Source of the DNA: Blattamonas nauphoetae
Taxonomy: Eukaryota; Preaxostyla; Oxymonadida
Reading direction: 5' to 3'
Assembly: GCA_033064195.1 (NCBI GenBank)
Contig: JARBJD010000116.1
Span: 1 to 64,000 of the forward strand
DNA: 64,000 nucleotides
Positions 1 through 12,093 of this stretch are shown here, in pieces (the stretch's first letter is position 1; the number at the start of each line of letters is the position of its first letter). The position numbers were made by a program, and so were the translations under genes. The notes beneath the pieces were generated by a model. It did not search any database. It was not told where the DNA came from and was given only the letters and a program-made list of their open reading frames with translations.

Positions 1-45
1 GGTTGAGGCAGGGAGGAAGGGCTGCGTGTTTGGTTGAGGAGGGAG

Positions 46-292
46 GTGCTGGCTCTGAGGTGGAGTTGGGGGTGGAGGTGTTGGCTCTGAGGTGGAGTTG
101 GGGGTGGAGGTGTTGGCTCTGAGGTGGAGTTGGGGGTGGAGGTGTTGGCTCTGAGGTGGAGTTGGGGGTGGAGGTGTTGGCTCTGAGGTGGAGTTGGGGG
201 TGGAGGTGTTGGCTCTGAGGTGGAGTTGGGGGTGGAGGTGTTGGCTCTGAGGTGGAGTTGGGGGTGGAGGTGTTGGCTCTGAAGTGGAGCTG
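46..292. repeat. 32-bp satellite array, about 8 units
   Basis: A G-rich unit repeats every 32 bp: the string CTCTGA recurs at 53, 85, 117, 149, 181, 213, 245 and 277. Units are nearly identical, with small changes in the last one. The unit length is not a multiple of three, so this is unlikely to be a translated repeat. A second array with the same 32-bp period lies at 5.5-6.3 kb. Confidence 0.9.
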
Positions 293-676
293 TTGACGAC
301 CGTCCTCTAAAAGAGACTCTAGAGTGAGATAAGATTTTGTTAGGACGAGAACATAGGGCATATGGTTTTCTTTTCCTTTGTTGGTGAATGTTTTTCATGT
401 CGAAGTGGAACCCTGGAGAGAGCATCCGGTTGATGGACTAAGGACGAGAGGGAAGAGGAAATATGAGTGTTGAATAACGATGAGAATTCTGAAATAAGGA
501 AAGTGGTAATGAAAAAGGTATAATAATGAAAACTAAGAGTTTCATGTTGTCCTCACTCATTCCAAGTCCTGCTGTGAACCTAGTACCGGACACAGGGCCA
601 TAAAGGTACTAGGCTAGCCCTGTTCGGCCAAAAGGCCTGGCAGGATAAGCCAGGTATGGAAAGAGTGAGGTGGTAG
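293..676. other. Spacer with no gene seen
   Basis: Between the satellite array and the first candidate gene. I see no long open frame, no RNA-gene signature and no clear repeat here. Confidence 0.4.
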
Positions 677-1758
677 TTATTTTAGTATGGTGAAAGTGGT
701 GAGGTGAAAATGAATCAGAATGAAAAGAATAGGAGAGCTTGGAGGAGAAATAAGAATTGGAGAATTAGGAGAATCGTGATGGAAAGGAACAGTAGGAGTT
801 GAAGGGATAACAGAAGAATGAGGAGAGGAGTTTGTCACTGAATCCAAATATGAAAAACGAAAAGATGTCTTCTCACCCAACTCTGCACTCAATCCACGCT
901 CCTCCTCTCTTTCCACCTCTTCCTTCTCAAAAATCTTCCTCACCCTGTTGTCTCTGCCCTCTTCTGAGAATAGGAAAGAAGAAATGAAAATGATGAGAAA
1001 TCAATAATAACAGGTGCTCCAGTGAGCGAAGTACCATCACGTAAAAATCCCAAATAATCCTTCATTCGTGTAATTGTTACTCGAAAGTAACTATGGTCTT
1101 CTGGAAAGACCTCATGTCTAAAATGGAGATATATGAAAGATATGAAAAACACAAACTTGTGAAAAGAATGGACGGTGTTCCTCTCTGATGAATTCAGAGA
1201 GTCAGTGTGACTATCAAAGAAAGTGAAAAGGTCATCCGAGGAGCGGATGGGGTTGTGAGATGATTAGAAACGAAAGTGGTAAGCACTCCGAACTCGGAGT
1301 CACAACAATTTTGCCGTGTTGCTCGGCGAAGAAGAGTAACACACCCTCTTCTCTGAAAAAGAGGGTTTAATGAAGACAAAAGAAACCAAGGACGAACTGG
1401 TTCCGAAAATGTGGACCAGTGTCCGAAAATACTGTGACATGTGATTTGGAATGATATGAAGGAAGTGCAAATAAATCGGAAAGACATTCTTGAACGAAAC
1501 GGTGGTCGTGCGAAAGCACTGGTGAAATAAAGTTGTGATGTGTTTTGTAATAACAGAATTTTGTGAGGTGAAACAGGTAATACACAAATGAGAAACTGAA
1601 ACTTGTGAATAGAAATCATGCCCAACTTGTATGTTTGAGAGTGGCAAGTGCCAATTTCTTTTAAAATCCATCACAATAACTAAAGAGTTATCGTCGATGG
1701 ATGAAGTGGAAGTATTGTAAAACTTTCTTTGTGTTTCTGCTATTTTTGTGTTGTTCAA
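677..1758 (-). CDS. Candidate multi-exon hypothetical gene
   Basis: I do not recognise this protein. A start at 1758 (MNNTKIAETQRKF...) opens a chain of short coding-like segments separated by stretches with GT donors and pyrimidine-rich AG ends. The three first junctions keep phase 0. The last exons also fit well: about 1213-1157, 1117-1035 and 963-677 join with matching phases through introns starting GTTTGT and GTACTT. The C-terminal part is charged (RKIFEKEEVEREEER) and then Ser/Pro-rich. One junction in the middle (about 1250-1210) could not be reconciled, so the model may be two genes or contain an error. The consistent phases argue for coding; the lack of any known domain argues for caution. 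Confidence 0.35.
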
Positions 1759-1845
1759 TTGTTTTTAATTCATTTTCTTCTTTTTGTGTGAGTTTTTGTT
1801 TTGTGATTTTAATGTTTCTTGTTTTTTTGTAGATATTTCCCTCGC

Positions 1846-2742
1846 TCACAAATCGAGCAAAGGTCTGTTCTTTTCTTTGGTTTTTGTAGTATTTTTTTGT
1901 TTTGTTGCAAAATGAAGAATATGACATGTTCGTTTTCCCTGTTCAACGAGTTTGCGGTGTAAATCCTTCTTCGTTGATTCGAGAAGCCGGATTTCAGAAT
2001 TTTTGTTTTGAGTTGGGACACTATTGGTTGAAGGTGTGTTCGGAATGGAAGCGAATGATGCTTGTGAAGGAGTGAGGAGGAAAGTGATGTCCTCTTCGTT
2101 GATTGAATCAAGGATTGAATGTTCTATGAGATTCGGAAAGAGAGAAATAAGAGAAAAGATAGTTGGACTGTTTTTCTTCTCCTTTCGTGACTGTCTGGCT
2201 TGATTTTCGCAGCTTGGCGATGTGTTTTCGTGAATTGCTTTCATTAATTCAGTATCTTCTTGTATGTTGATTTTCTAAGAAAAAGTGAAAAAATGAGCGG
2301 TAACCTGTTTCGACGCTGGTCGACGTCGAGTGGGATTTCGAGGTCTCCCACCGATTCTGTCGAATCGGGAGCGGGCATAGTTATATGCCCCTCCTCGACG
2401 TCGAACCCTGTAGTCTTGGTCTCGCCAAGTGACAACACTTGGGAGACACACTGCATTAATTTAACCTTATCGTCTTTATTTCTCATTTCACGATGTAAAT
2501 GAGACAAAGACGAACAAAGTGAAGTGAATTTATCTAAAGAGAGAAAGAATGAGAGAAAAGAAAGCCAAACTATTGTAATAAGCCAGAACAATCTCCTTTA
2601 TTGGTATGAGTTCATGACGACTATCCAGAGCTTTGATGAGTGGTGCTGCTGGATAGTCGCCATGAAATTTGACGAGAAGGTCGTAAATCTCCTTCCCGTG
2701 CGTGCTGATGGTAGATTTTGGTTTTGCGCAATATGCTTCCAT
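1846..2742 (-). CDS. Candidate hypothetical gene with introns
   Basis: No family recognised. A start at 2742 gives MEAYCAKPKSTISTHGKE..., a helical-looking segment. It can be joined in phase through a 37-bp intron (donor GTTTGG, acceptor TTTAG) to a second exon containing KFTSLCSSLSHLHREMRNK. A third coding-like segment begins near 2275 and ends at the stop at 1846; it is Ser/Lys-rich. The junction between the second and third exons could not be resolved. If no intron is used there, translation stops at about 2244. The gene lies directly beside the left end of the transposon at 2819, which may have inserted into its promoter region. Confidence 0.35.
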
Positions 2743-2818
2743 GATTGAGATAAGATATGATGGGAATGAAAAGTGATGAGTTTTACAAGAATATATGTTG
2801 GGGGACGAAAGAAGTACT

Positions 2819-2849
2819 AGACCCAACCCGTGTATAATGGGAAAACTCG
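2819..2849 (+). repeat. Left terminal inverted repeat of the Harbinger-like element
   Basis: Begins AGACCCAACCCG and pairs with the reverse complement of 5292-5322; the first 12 bases match exactly and 14 of the next 19 match. Confidence 0.88.
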
Positions 2850-3470
2850 TGATCACGAAGGGCAATTCGGTTAACGCAACTTAACTCGAGATACCTTGTG
2901 AAAACCGAATAAACAGCAGAAAAACCGAATAAACCACACTTCACTCGAGTTCTCACCCCATAACATTTTTTTCAGGTTGATCTTGACAAACTTTCGTCGA
3001 ATTGATTCATTTCATCGTGTTTCCTCATTTATAACTTGTCATTAGTACGAAAAGAAACAAATTATTGAAGAAAAACTCTTTTAAAAAATTCGAAGTCGAT
3101 CCGACCCTTATATCGAAATTTTTCCAAAATTCTCACTATAACCGTCGGCGACGCCCCTACGTATTTGAATTGAACTTACCTCAAGTAGGTTCTGTGTCAT
3201 CTCGATGTAAGTCGCTCTTGCTTGGATATTGGTTCCCCTCTCGCTGTCCGCAGACATCATTCATGGAACTTGGGTCGGGTAGGATTTCATGGGCTCGCGC
3301 TAATATGGTCCTCCCCAAGTGTCGAAGTGAATGTCAGTCGCCAGGAAACAGAATGAGGATGCCCAGAATGTGGGCCTAACAGCAAGACGTTGTCTAAAGA
3401 ATTAGACACAGAAAACAAATCAAATATTTCTAAAAAACATGAAAAACAAGAATGTGGGAGTTTTTATCAT

Positions 3471-5073
3471 TTATGACAGTTTAAGACTCTTCAACGTCGT
3501 TTTGAGAACATTTTCAACAAAATTGAGAAAAAGTAAGTGTGTGTTGTGAATTGTGATGAATATTTTAGTCAGAATCTGAAATATCAAAGACTCCATCGAA
3601 TCCTGTTGTTCTTGGATCATAATCATTCTCAAAGTCCTCAATCTCGGCTTGATGTTTTCGATAGAGTTGTTTTCTCCGTGGAATTCGTGATTCTTTTCTT
3701 GAAGAGGCCGAAAGAGCCCTCTCATGAAAATCGTCTGGAAGTCGGTAATTGTGTCCTTTTCGAGGTGAATATTGGTTAACCAGCACGCATTTTTGAAGTC
3801 TTGCGTGATATGTTTGACGCCAGCAGTGTATTTCCCTCCCATTCGAAGCCACAGCCATTTGAGTCTTCCGAAGAATCTCTCCACTTGAACTCTGTCAGAC
3901 GCAATTCTCACATTGAGTTCATTCTGTTCTTCTTCGTTTGTTCTTTCTTTTTTTCTTCTGTTCGGACGATTGAATCGAAGAGTTGGAAAATCTCCGAGAT
4001 ATCCCATGTCGCCTTGAATTCCCCATTTTGGGTCGTTGTCTTGTGGATAGAGCTCTTTCTCCTGGTCTGTCTTGTTCAGATATTGTTCGATCGGTTGGAG
4101 AGTCTTTTGGAGTAGAGCAACATCGTGGATTGAGCCAGCAACACAATCAGAAACGAAGAGCGCTTTGTAGGGTGGTTTGGCTTCAACACACACTTGAGCC
4201 TTCATCGCATAACAATAATGATGACCTTCCCAAAGTACTTTCTTATCTTCAAAATCCGTCAATGGTCTGGGGACAACAATTGTTGTTGCATCAATATAAA
4301 GCGCGGTGAAAGGGAAATTGGCTTGAAAATTTGGAGTTGGGCGAGGCGGGACAGAATATCGTTCCTGAAGGACAGTGAACAGGAGAGGGCGAATGTGTAG
4401 AATTGCTTTAGATGCGAGATTTGGACTGATTCCCAATGCCGATGCCAGTCGATTGATTTTAACTGTTGAGCTCAACCATTCAAGATAAACGACTAATTCA
4501 TATTTGAGAGTCAGTTTCCCCTTTGGTCCTGGATGATTGTATTCTGGACAATTCGATTGGATGAGAGCGGAGAGATGAAGAAGAGTGTCTTTCTCCAATC
4601 TGAGTTGTTTCCACAAGTTTGCATCGTCATACTTCGACCAAATGATTCCTCCACTTTCTGGAATTGGCACAATTGGTTTTGCTGACAGAAAGACTTGTCT
4701 TTGTTTGTTTTTGAGTTCTCCAAGAGACGCAATGGAAGTTGAAGATTCTCGCTTTTGAGGCCTGATAGTGGGCGAAGCTGACCGAATATCAACAGATGAT
4801 CGTGACGATTGTGAAGATTGAGGTGTTGAAAAAAGTGATCTCGAATCTGTCAACGAGTTTTGTGATGAGAAGGGAGAATTGATGGTGAAACTTGGGGACG
4901 GGAATCCAATGAAACTTCCAGCAGAGGGTCGTAATCTTCAAAAGAGAAAGAACAAAATATCAAAATAAAAGCTCACACTGGAATGGTGTTTGTGGAGTTC
5001 CAGGTTTGAGAATGATCTGTGAATGTTGTGGTGACGGTGTCACATTTTCGTCCCTCAAATCTTGACTATCCAT
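3471..5073 (-). CDS. DDE_Tnp_4 (HARBI1-like) transposase
   Basis: Catalyses cut-and-paste movement of the surrounding element. Exon 1 is 5073-4979 and exon 2 is 4935-3471, joined by a 43-bp intron (4978-4936, donor GTGTGA, acceptor GAAG). The phase fits, giving 519 residues. Signs of the DDE_Tnp_4 family are the first aspartate in YIDATT, the second in GSIHDVALL, a GDMGYLGD segment and the catalytic glutamate in VERFFGRLK. The region before the catalytic domain (LASALGISPNLASKAI) resembles the helix-turn-helix such proteins use. The N-terminal 90 residues are Ser/Thr/Pro-rich. I chose the ATG at 5073 because the open frame above 4853 has no ATG, and the intron supplies one in phase. All catalytic positions I can identify are present. 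Confidence 0.85.
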
Positions 5074-5291
5074 CTTTTTCACCTAATATGATCAGAAATC
5101 AGTTGAAAAGAAGTGATAATATCAACTTTTTCAGATGTTCTTTTTTTCTCAAAAAACAGTTATGGGAAGGAACTCGAGTGAAATGTGTCAATTCGGTTGT
5201 GAACGTGTGCAACTCGGTTTTCAAGAGTTATCTCGAGTTAACCATGAATAACTCGAGTGTCCACAGTCTTACTCAATTGTTTCATTTTTCT

Positions 5292-5322
5292 CGAGATTAC
5301 CCATAAAACTCGGGTTGGGTCT
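5292..5322 (-). repeat. Right terminal inverted repeat of the Harbinger-like element
   Basis: Reverse complement begins AGACCCAACCCG and matches 2819-2849 at 26 of 31 positions. It is followed directly by the ACT target duplication. Confidence 0.88.
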
Positions 5323-5480
5323 ACTGAGAAATCTGTCTTCCATGGCCCACAAGTCTGTGTCATCACCTGGAAAGACATTCAACCAACCGAAGATTCACTC
5401 CTCACATCACCCAACTTGTTCACATTTCACCCCTCCCCTCCTCACACACATCAGCAAATGACCTGATTTTGCCCCCTCTC

Positions 5481-6262
5481 GCCCTCCACCCATCACAAGT
5501 TGCCCTCCTTCCGCCCTCCACCCATCGCAAAATCACCTCCTTCCGCCCTCCACCCATCGCAAAATCACCTCCTTCCGCCCTCCACCCATCGCAAAATCAC
5601 CTCCTTCCGCCCTCCACCCATCGCAAAATCACCTCCTTCCGCCCTCCACCCATCGCAAAATCACCTCCTTCCTCCCTCCACCCATCGCAAAATCACCTCC
5701 TTCCGCCCTCCACCCATCGCAAAATCACCTCCTTCCGCCCTCCACCCATCGCAAAATCACCTCCTTCCTCCCTCCACCCATCGCAAAATCACCTCCTTCC
5801 TCCCTCCACCCATCGCAAAATCACCTCCTTCCTCCCTCCACCCATCGCAAAATCACCTCCTTCCGCCCTCCACCCATCGCAAAATCACCTCCTTCCTCCC
5901 TCCACCCATCGCAAAATCACCTCCTTCCGCCCTCCACCCATCGCAAAATCACCTCCTTCCGCCCTCCACCCATCGCAAAATCACCTCCTTCCGCCCTCCA
6001 CCCATCGCAAAATCACCTCCTTCCTCCCTCCACCCATCGCAAAATCACCTCCTTCCTCCCTCCACCCATCGCAAAATCACCTCCTTCCGCCCTCCACCCA
6101 TCGCAAAATCACCTCCTTCCGCCCTCCACCCATCGCAAAATCACCTCCTTCCGCCCTCCACCCATCGCAAAATCACCTCCTTCCTCCCTCCACCCATCGC
6201 AAAATCACCTCCTTCCGCCCTCCACCCATCGCAAAATCACCTCCTTCCTCCCTCCACGCATC
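5481..6262. repeat. 32-bp satellite array, about 24 units
   Basis: A unit containing CATCGCAAAATCACCTCC repeats every 32 bp from 5481. Units differ almost only at one site (CTTCCG versus CTTCCT). The first unit and the last are degenerate. No unit has a plus-strand stop in any frame, so a long open frame crosses the array by cycling through all three frames; I treat that as an artefact. The period equals that of the array at 46-292. Confidence 0.93.
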
Positions 6263-8286
6263 GAAAGGAATCACAACTCGCATCCTAAAAAGAACTCGTC
6301 TCATCCGCGTTGAATTCAGTTCCATCTCCGCTTCTAATCACTCCTCTACACATCATCTCGTCATCTGGACACAAATCGGAGAATTCGCTGGCGTGGATGC
6401 AAAGATTCCTTTTTCAACCTGTCAAGGCGATGAACTCGTTTGGTGTCGTGCTGTTGGAGGATCAAAGAACGAAACAACCAACAGCCTCAAATCCAGCCAG
6501 CAGCAATTTAATCTTATCCGCAAGTGCAGCTGTTTTGTGGATAACATCGACACATGGACATGTTTGTCTTGCCAAACTCTCTTCAGAAGCAGGGAAGACG
6601 TCAGTGTCCAGAACTCCAGATTCTTTCCCCTCATCATCATTCCAGCGAATTGATATGAACTCCAAATGTCTTGTTGTCGATAACACCGCTTCCATAGTCT
6701 CTTCATTCTTTCCACCTTTGGAATCGTCTCCTTTCTCCTCCCCACCCACGGAGCGGAAGTCACGAAGTCTGAAATGGGTTTCGAAAACGACATGGGGAGT
6801 TTTAGCGAATGCGACTTTGCAAATTACGAGCTGAAGAAACTTGTGATCACTGGGAAGACCCGTGCACACTGCTTCGTTGGCGAGCGACAATTTGTCGAGT
6901 CTGACAAGGATTCAGACAGTCTCACTCTCAACGGAATTCACTCTCGCTGTGACATCGGGGTTTTGTCAATTTTTAATTTCTATTCACCAAATTTGGGATG
7001 CTTCTGCATCCTCATTCATCGTCATCCAACTCGTTCTAATTGACACCTTGACATGCTATTATCGTGCTTACCATCATTTTTTCGTTTCTCTCTCTCGTGT
7101 CTCCTGCCCCCCTCTCTCATCAACTTCGATGGCGAAGCACACTTACCATGTTCATGATCTGATTTCCCAGCTCCAACAAGTCCTCTCAACTGTCTTTCAA
7201 CGGTGTGAATGTCATTATAACAGCACAGAGTCGTTTTTTGTTCCATCTGAATCAGTTTCTCTTCACCGTACATGACTTTTTGGCCATTCTTTTTCTTTCA
7301 AATTTTCGTCGATTTCTCTTCAATTCTTGCTTTTTCTGAATGTTCATCTCGAAATAATGAAAAGATGGACAAAAATGTCAGGCGAGAGATTGTCTTGGAT
7401 AAAAACGAAAAGTTGTTAGGGTTAGAACACCAACAGTGGTGAAATCGGCGAGAGGTATTTACCAAGCAATGTAAACGTGATTGTTGAGTGTGTTTCGTCT
7501 GATATTGTGAATCTTGGGAGACGAATTGAATTGAAAAGCCTGACTGAGTCACAGTGACAGAAACGGCGTGGTGAGGTTTGGGGTGTGTGAGGATGAGCAG
7601 GAGTGGTGTTTGGTCAACAAATAAGAATGGAGTTCGCTTGATTAGAACCTCTCCCTTTGACTGCACACCACTAGTCTGTGGTGGAGGCTAGTTGGAAGCG
7701 AGGGGCCTGAAGTGGTGCGAGGAGAGTGGATTTGAATGAGTAGGTGGAAATGCGGAGAGGTTCGAGGGAGGGAAGGATGGTGTGATGAGGGATGATTGTT
7801 TGTTGGAGTGAGCGTGCTCGTGTGACGCAATCACGAACACGAACGATGAAGGGCGGGAGGCGGTACAGGTGCAGGGAGGTTGAAGAGGGCGGTGAGGAGA
7901 GCTTGCTGTGAGAACTGGATGGATGAAGGAAAAATGAGTGCAAAGCAAATAACAAAGATAAATATGCGAATGGAAAGAAAAATCAAAAACTCCAAATTGT
8001 TCACACACCTCTTCAAATTATTCCCTAGTCCATAATCTGTGGAATCACGGTCTTCAGAAACCCGCACAACAACAGATTTGTCCGATTCGACGGCGCAGTC
8101 TCATCATCGAATTCCCCAAGTTTCGTCACTTGTTTTGTTCAAATGTGCATCATCAAGCAGAATGAATGTTGATATCGACCTTAATTCCGCCAAGTCGCTT
8201 CTCATAAGTGCAATCAATGTTGTACCCACATTCGACGAGAGAAACAACAAATAGTCGCCGGGATGCTTCATTTGCACAAGAGGTGC
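6263..8286. other. Decayed coding-like region, no gene resolved
   Basis: Protein-like segments occur on both strands (for example minus 6890-6462, beginning MSLANEAVCTGLPSDHK, and plus 6430-6834). None has a recognisable domain, and neither strand gives a continuous exon chain. From about 7.3 to 8.0 kb the sequence is low in coding signal. I read this as remnants of one or more genes next to the NEK kinase relic, but I cannot say which strand was coding. Confidence 0.35.
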
Positions 8287-9260
8287 TTAATACGTGTCCA
8301 ATATCGGCTCAGGTTCGCTGGACATCTGCATTTCACCTAAAACACGCTCAAATGAGACAAGTGACACACCTGGCGGCTTGTCCTTCGAGATCATCACTAA
8401 AGCCAGCGATGAATGCTCGTTCAGCAGCTGTGAACGATTGAGTGTGACGAATTCTGCAATCTTCTCAATTGCCTTCGCGTATTCGAACTCAACGTACAAC
8501 TGTTTCCGAATTTGTCTTCCCACCACTTTTGTCCTTCGCCACGTAAGTTCCTGGATGCACATAATCACAAGAAGAGCTTCTGCTTGATATGTCGTCAGGA
8601 GCAGAGGGCAAGGCAGAGGAACAAGAATCGCGTTTAAGATGTGTGCGAACTGATCATACGAAATGAGGTCCGGTGACGACTTGAGCAGAACCGGCAGCGC
8701 CGCTAAGGTGGAGAAGGCGATACAGAACAATGTTGGGTATTCGTCAGTTTCTGTGTTAGGGAAGAAGCACTGCGGTTTCGCCACAGAACTCCCAACGACC
8801 AGATGTCGCTTTTCGAGCTTGCCATTTCGAACGAATGCCGTAGATTCTGCGACTCACCAGTCACCTAGACACACACCCCATATTGAAAGAAAGAACCTTC
8901 CATACCAAGTTTCGCCACTCCAGGGCTCGTTAAATCCACGATTTCCGATTTGATGTCGCGATGAACACTTATCTGCTTGTGCAGTTCTCGCAATGTTAAA
9001 GAAATGTGTGTGATGATATCCAAAATTCGCTGAAGAGAGTGACGATATCAGAGACATACCGATTCAACGAGGATGCAGTTCTCTTTCCGGTGCTTCCTAA
9101 TCAGCTGGCTCGCATCCCCCCAGTCGCTAAACTCAATCACAATAAACACACTCTCTTATTCCAACTGAGCACGTCGGAGAAGCGAATGTTTGCGTGGGAG
9201 CCATGGTGGATGGATCTGCCCCCTGAGATCTTTCTCTCAAATAACAACACGACTTTTCAC
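8287..9260 (-). pseudogene. NEK-type protein kinase relic
   Basis: Reading the minus strand, kinase landmarks appear in the right order but in different frames. A hinge segment VFIVIEFSDWGDASQLI (about 9150-9100) is followed by a catalytic loop SVHRDIKSEIVDL (about 8970-8930) and then an F-helix segment SKSDIWSLGVL (about 8815-8780). The order and wording match NEK kinases, where the hinge reads like IVMEFCDGGDL. Frame changes between the segments, loss of a clear DFG motif and no start codon show it is broken. The open segment 8784-8287 may be its C-terminal part. An apparently working relative lies at 39.3-41.5 kb. Confidence 0.65.
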
Positions 9261-9439
9261 GATATCACTTGCATTTTCCATTACCATCTCGAAGTTTGAT
9301 CGTCTTCCATCATCGCTGGCTGAATGTGTTCTTTCATATCAAGAATTGGACTTTTCTGTTTTGGTTGTTCTCCTTCACGATAGATCCCAGACACTGGTTC
9401 GTCACCGAATTGTTTCGTGAGTAATCCTCCCCATCAACA

Positions 9440-10950
9440 AGCCAGCCTGAAAGCCTATATCAATTTCGATCAGGTACCCCATCGGTGAATTCAATCCAAG
9501 CCAACTCACTCGTGTCCCTTCTTCCGATGAGCATACCATCCAAGAAGCCCTGGCACTCTCACTCACCGGTCTTCCCTCTTCTTCCAACGAAGTTTTCTCG
9601 CTTGATCTGATCCCCCTGCTTCCAAGCAACAACTGCCACCATTGTCTAAACTCGTTGAAACACCGAGCAAGTGATATGGAGATGGAAAAGGAATTGGTGC
9701 CAACACTCTCACTTTTGTCTGTCCCCCTCCAGCAACTCCGTGAACAGCGTACCATTTGGTCGTCAAAAGTTGTCAGCAAGTTTTCTCTTTCTTCTCCAAC
9801 TCGGGTTTACCCGCCCTCTACTTCCTTCGGACGACACTCCATTCGTCCAGCACATGCTTGACATTCTTCTTTCCTTAAAAAATACGCCAAACATGACACT
9901 TCCGTCCATTTCGGGATTGGACTCTCATCCACCTCTTTCTTTGCAAGACCAATGCTACCTTTCGTTGTTCCTCCAGCATGCTCTCCTTGACGATTCCTCA
10001 TTCACCACAACAAATCCATTCTTCCTCGTCTCACCACTTTTCTGAACCACCACGTGTCAGACAACGCTCTGAACTCTTCCCTTCTTGAGTTTATCCTGAC
10101 CTCTCTTCCACGGAATCACACTTCTGAGGACAAAGTTTCCGCGCAGAGATGGATAAATTTGCGAAGGCTAGATTCTTATTCACAAAGACTCGGGCCCTGT
10201 CTCTCCGCCCACCGATTCTACCAATCAAGCTCTTCACTTTGAACGCGTACACCTACATTGCCAGTCGCATGATCAGAAGATACTCGACGAAGCAGACAGG
10301 GCTGCCGCCAGTTTGCCACTCGATTTAGATTCGGGAGGATCTCGTCCGATATATTCGGATGTTGAAAAATGTGTTTATTACAAGTTTGTGGGACCTGGCT
10401 CTTCGTTTGGACGGCCATTATTAAGGATATATCGGTTGGTTCAACTGTAGTTTGGAAGACTTGTTGCATCATTTCCATCGCGCGGTGACTCACGGACGAG
10501 CACGTCAATTACTGGAATTCAGGTCAGCATCACCCGAAATACAATAAAAACAAGAAAAACCGAATGGCTATCACGAATCTCCCAACAATAAGGAACAAAG
10601 CACGTCGATGACTGTCTCCATCATTTCTCACGATTCTCCCAACAAAACGTCTCTCTCGACGACAGAGTCTCTCCCCACTCCAGTATCTGTTCATCCACAC
10701 ACGCAGTCGAGACATCCCCTCTTCTTTCCGAACCATACGGACCTCCTCAAAAACTCGATCTCTTCGTCGCTCTTTGTTGTCCCCCCTGAAGAACGCGCTA
10801 TCGCTCTCGTCGCTGCGGTCGCTGTCTTATCTGAACCAGAGCTGATTCTGGTCAACACCGAAGAACTCGTCAAAAACTGGAAACAGTCGACACACACCCC
10901 GATGGCTGCCAAGCAAGACGAAGACAAGCTTTAGACGATCGCGATCGGGC
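9440..10950 (+). pseudogene. Unrecognised large-protein remnant
   Basis: Plus-strand segments read like a helical, leucine-rich protein: one near 9.48-9.66 kb, one at 9.84-10.04 kb (TPFVQHMLDILLSLKN), one at 10.05-10.24 kb and one near 10.73-10.93 kb (PEERAIALVAAVAVL). They lie in different frames with no convincing splice sites between them. The character is like ARM/HEAT repeat proteins elsewhere in this window, but I cannot name a family. It is most simply explained as a decayed gene. Confidence 0.4.
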
Positions 10951-12090
10951 TGACCAGATTCCTTCGCCGCACTCCCCGCAGCGAGTCTGTGGACGAGCAG
11001 GACTCGTTCGTTGCGAAGAGTGTCGATGGGAAGGGAGGAAGGACATCGAAACAATTGCCCCTTTTGTGAGGGCAGATTATCAGAAGAAGGGCATTTCGCC
11101 GCATCCCATCCGCACACAACACCTTCGGCAGTTCATTTCCTCCCCTGCCATCCGTCATGATCTTTCTCATCGGGTTCTTGCAGGAATCAAGAAGGCCGAG
11201 ACACGGATATGATTCGCCACCAATCATCAGACTCGAGAACAAGCACATCAATCACGAACTGAACGCTTTCGTTGACGCTCTGATTTTCGACGTGGAGTCA
11301 CTTGGTTGCACGAACGCAAAACCTGGCCATCCAGTCTCTCTGACACTGTCCTCGCCGTCGCGATGTGCGATTGTGGAGACATCCTGTGTGTCATTTTCGG
11401 ACTCTGTTCTCCGACTGGGCCAGCTGGCATCGCCGATTGTGGTCCACCACACATGCAACGTCGCGGGGGAGACATCGGTGACATTCGTTCGATATGAAAT
11501 GTGTTCGTCTTCGGATGTGATTCCTGCATTTGCTAAAAATACTGGATCGGAAGGGAGCGTCGCCGTCAAGCCGCGTCCTTATGACAATCTCGTCGTGCTC
11601 GTTCACGTCCACTGCAGTCCTCTCCAAACTGGCATTGCACCGAAAACATCCACCCCGTCTCCACTCTCTTCTCTTTCCACATCTATTGCATTGTGTTCGT
11701 TTGTGAACGTGTCGTCGTGTAGACAGCCAGCCTTGGACCAGCCTCGCCATCGTCTGAGCCAAATTTTGATGGGAACTAAACTGCATGACGTTGAGAACGG
11801 GCTTTATTGAACGGTGAGTGCAGGGATCTCATTGTCGACAGAATTCAGTGTGCGAAACTCGAATGATCCGACCATCAAAACATCACCGACTCACCCAGCC
11901 TGGAAAACTCGACTGAGGCATACACCTATGACGACCAATACACTCACTACCACTCTTCCCGATAGCGAACTCCAGATCATCACTTATCATTCTGTGAGCA
12001 CAGATATTTCGAACTCCGAATTCACATCACTGTATGGAACCTCGCGAACTCGGACATTTCAAGCAGCTGATTCAATTGCCTTCATTCAAG
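10951..12090. other. Decayed coding-like region with a 217-residue open frame
   Basis: The plus strand is open from 11157 to 11810, and part of it reads like a beta-rich domain (LGQLASPIVVHHTCNVAG). The minus strand also carries long open stretches here, so the coding strand is uncertain. No family recognised. Confidence 0.3.
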
Positions 12091-12093
12091 GTT

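Larger units (their letters stand above)
2816..5325. mobile_element. PIF/Harbinger-like DNA transposon with 3-bp target duplication
   Basis: The element runs from 2819 to 5322 (2,504 bp). Its ends form inverted repeats that match at 26 of 31 positions, starting with AGACCCAACCCG on both ends. The trinucleotide ACT sits immediately outside each end (2816-2818 and 5323-5325), fitting the 3-bp target duplications of the PIF/Harbinger superfamily. Inside is one transposase gene on the minus strand. Short CTCGAG-centred motifs occur several times near both ends and may be binding sites. No second (Myb/SANT) gene of the kind many Harbinger elements carry was found. The transposase frame is open, so the copy looks recent and could be active. 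Confidence 0.88.

Noticed and set aside
5481-6262. CRISPR-like array
   Set aside because: Units are contiguous with no unique spacers, and the setting is a eukaryotic genome.
5469-6653. A 394-codon open frame across the satellite array
   Set aside because: The 32-bp unit lacks stops in every plus frame, so openness is automatic; the protein is only the unit read in rotating frames, followed by unrelated sequence.
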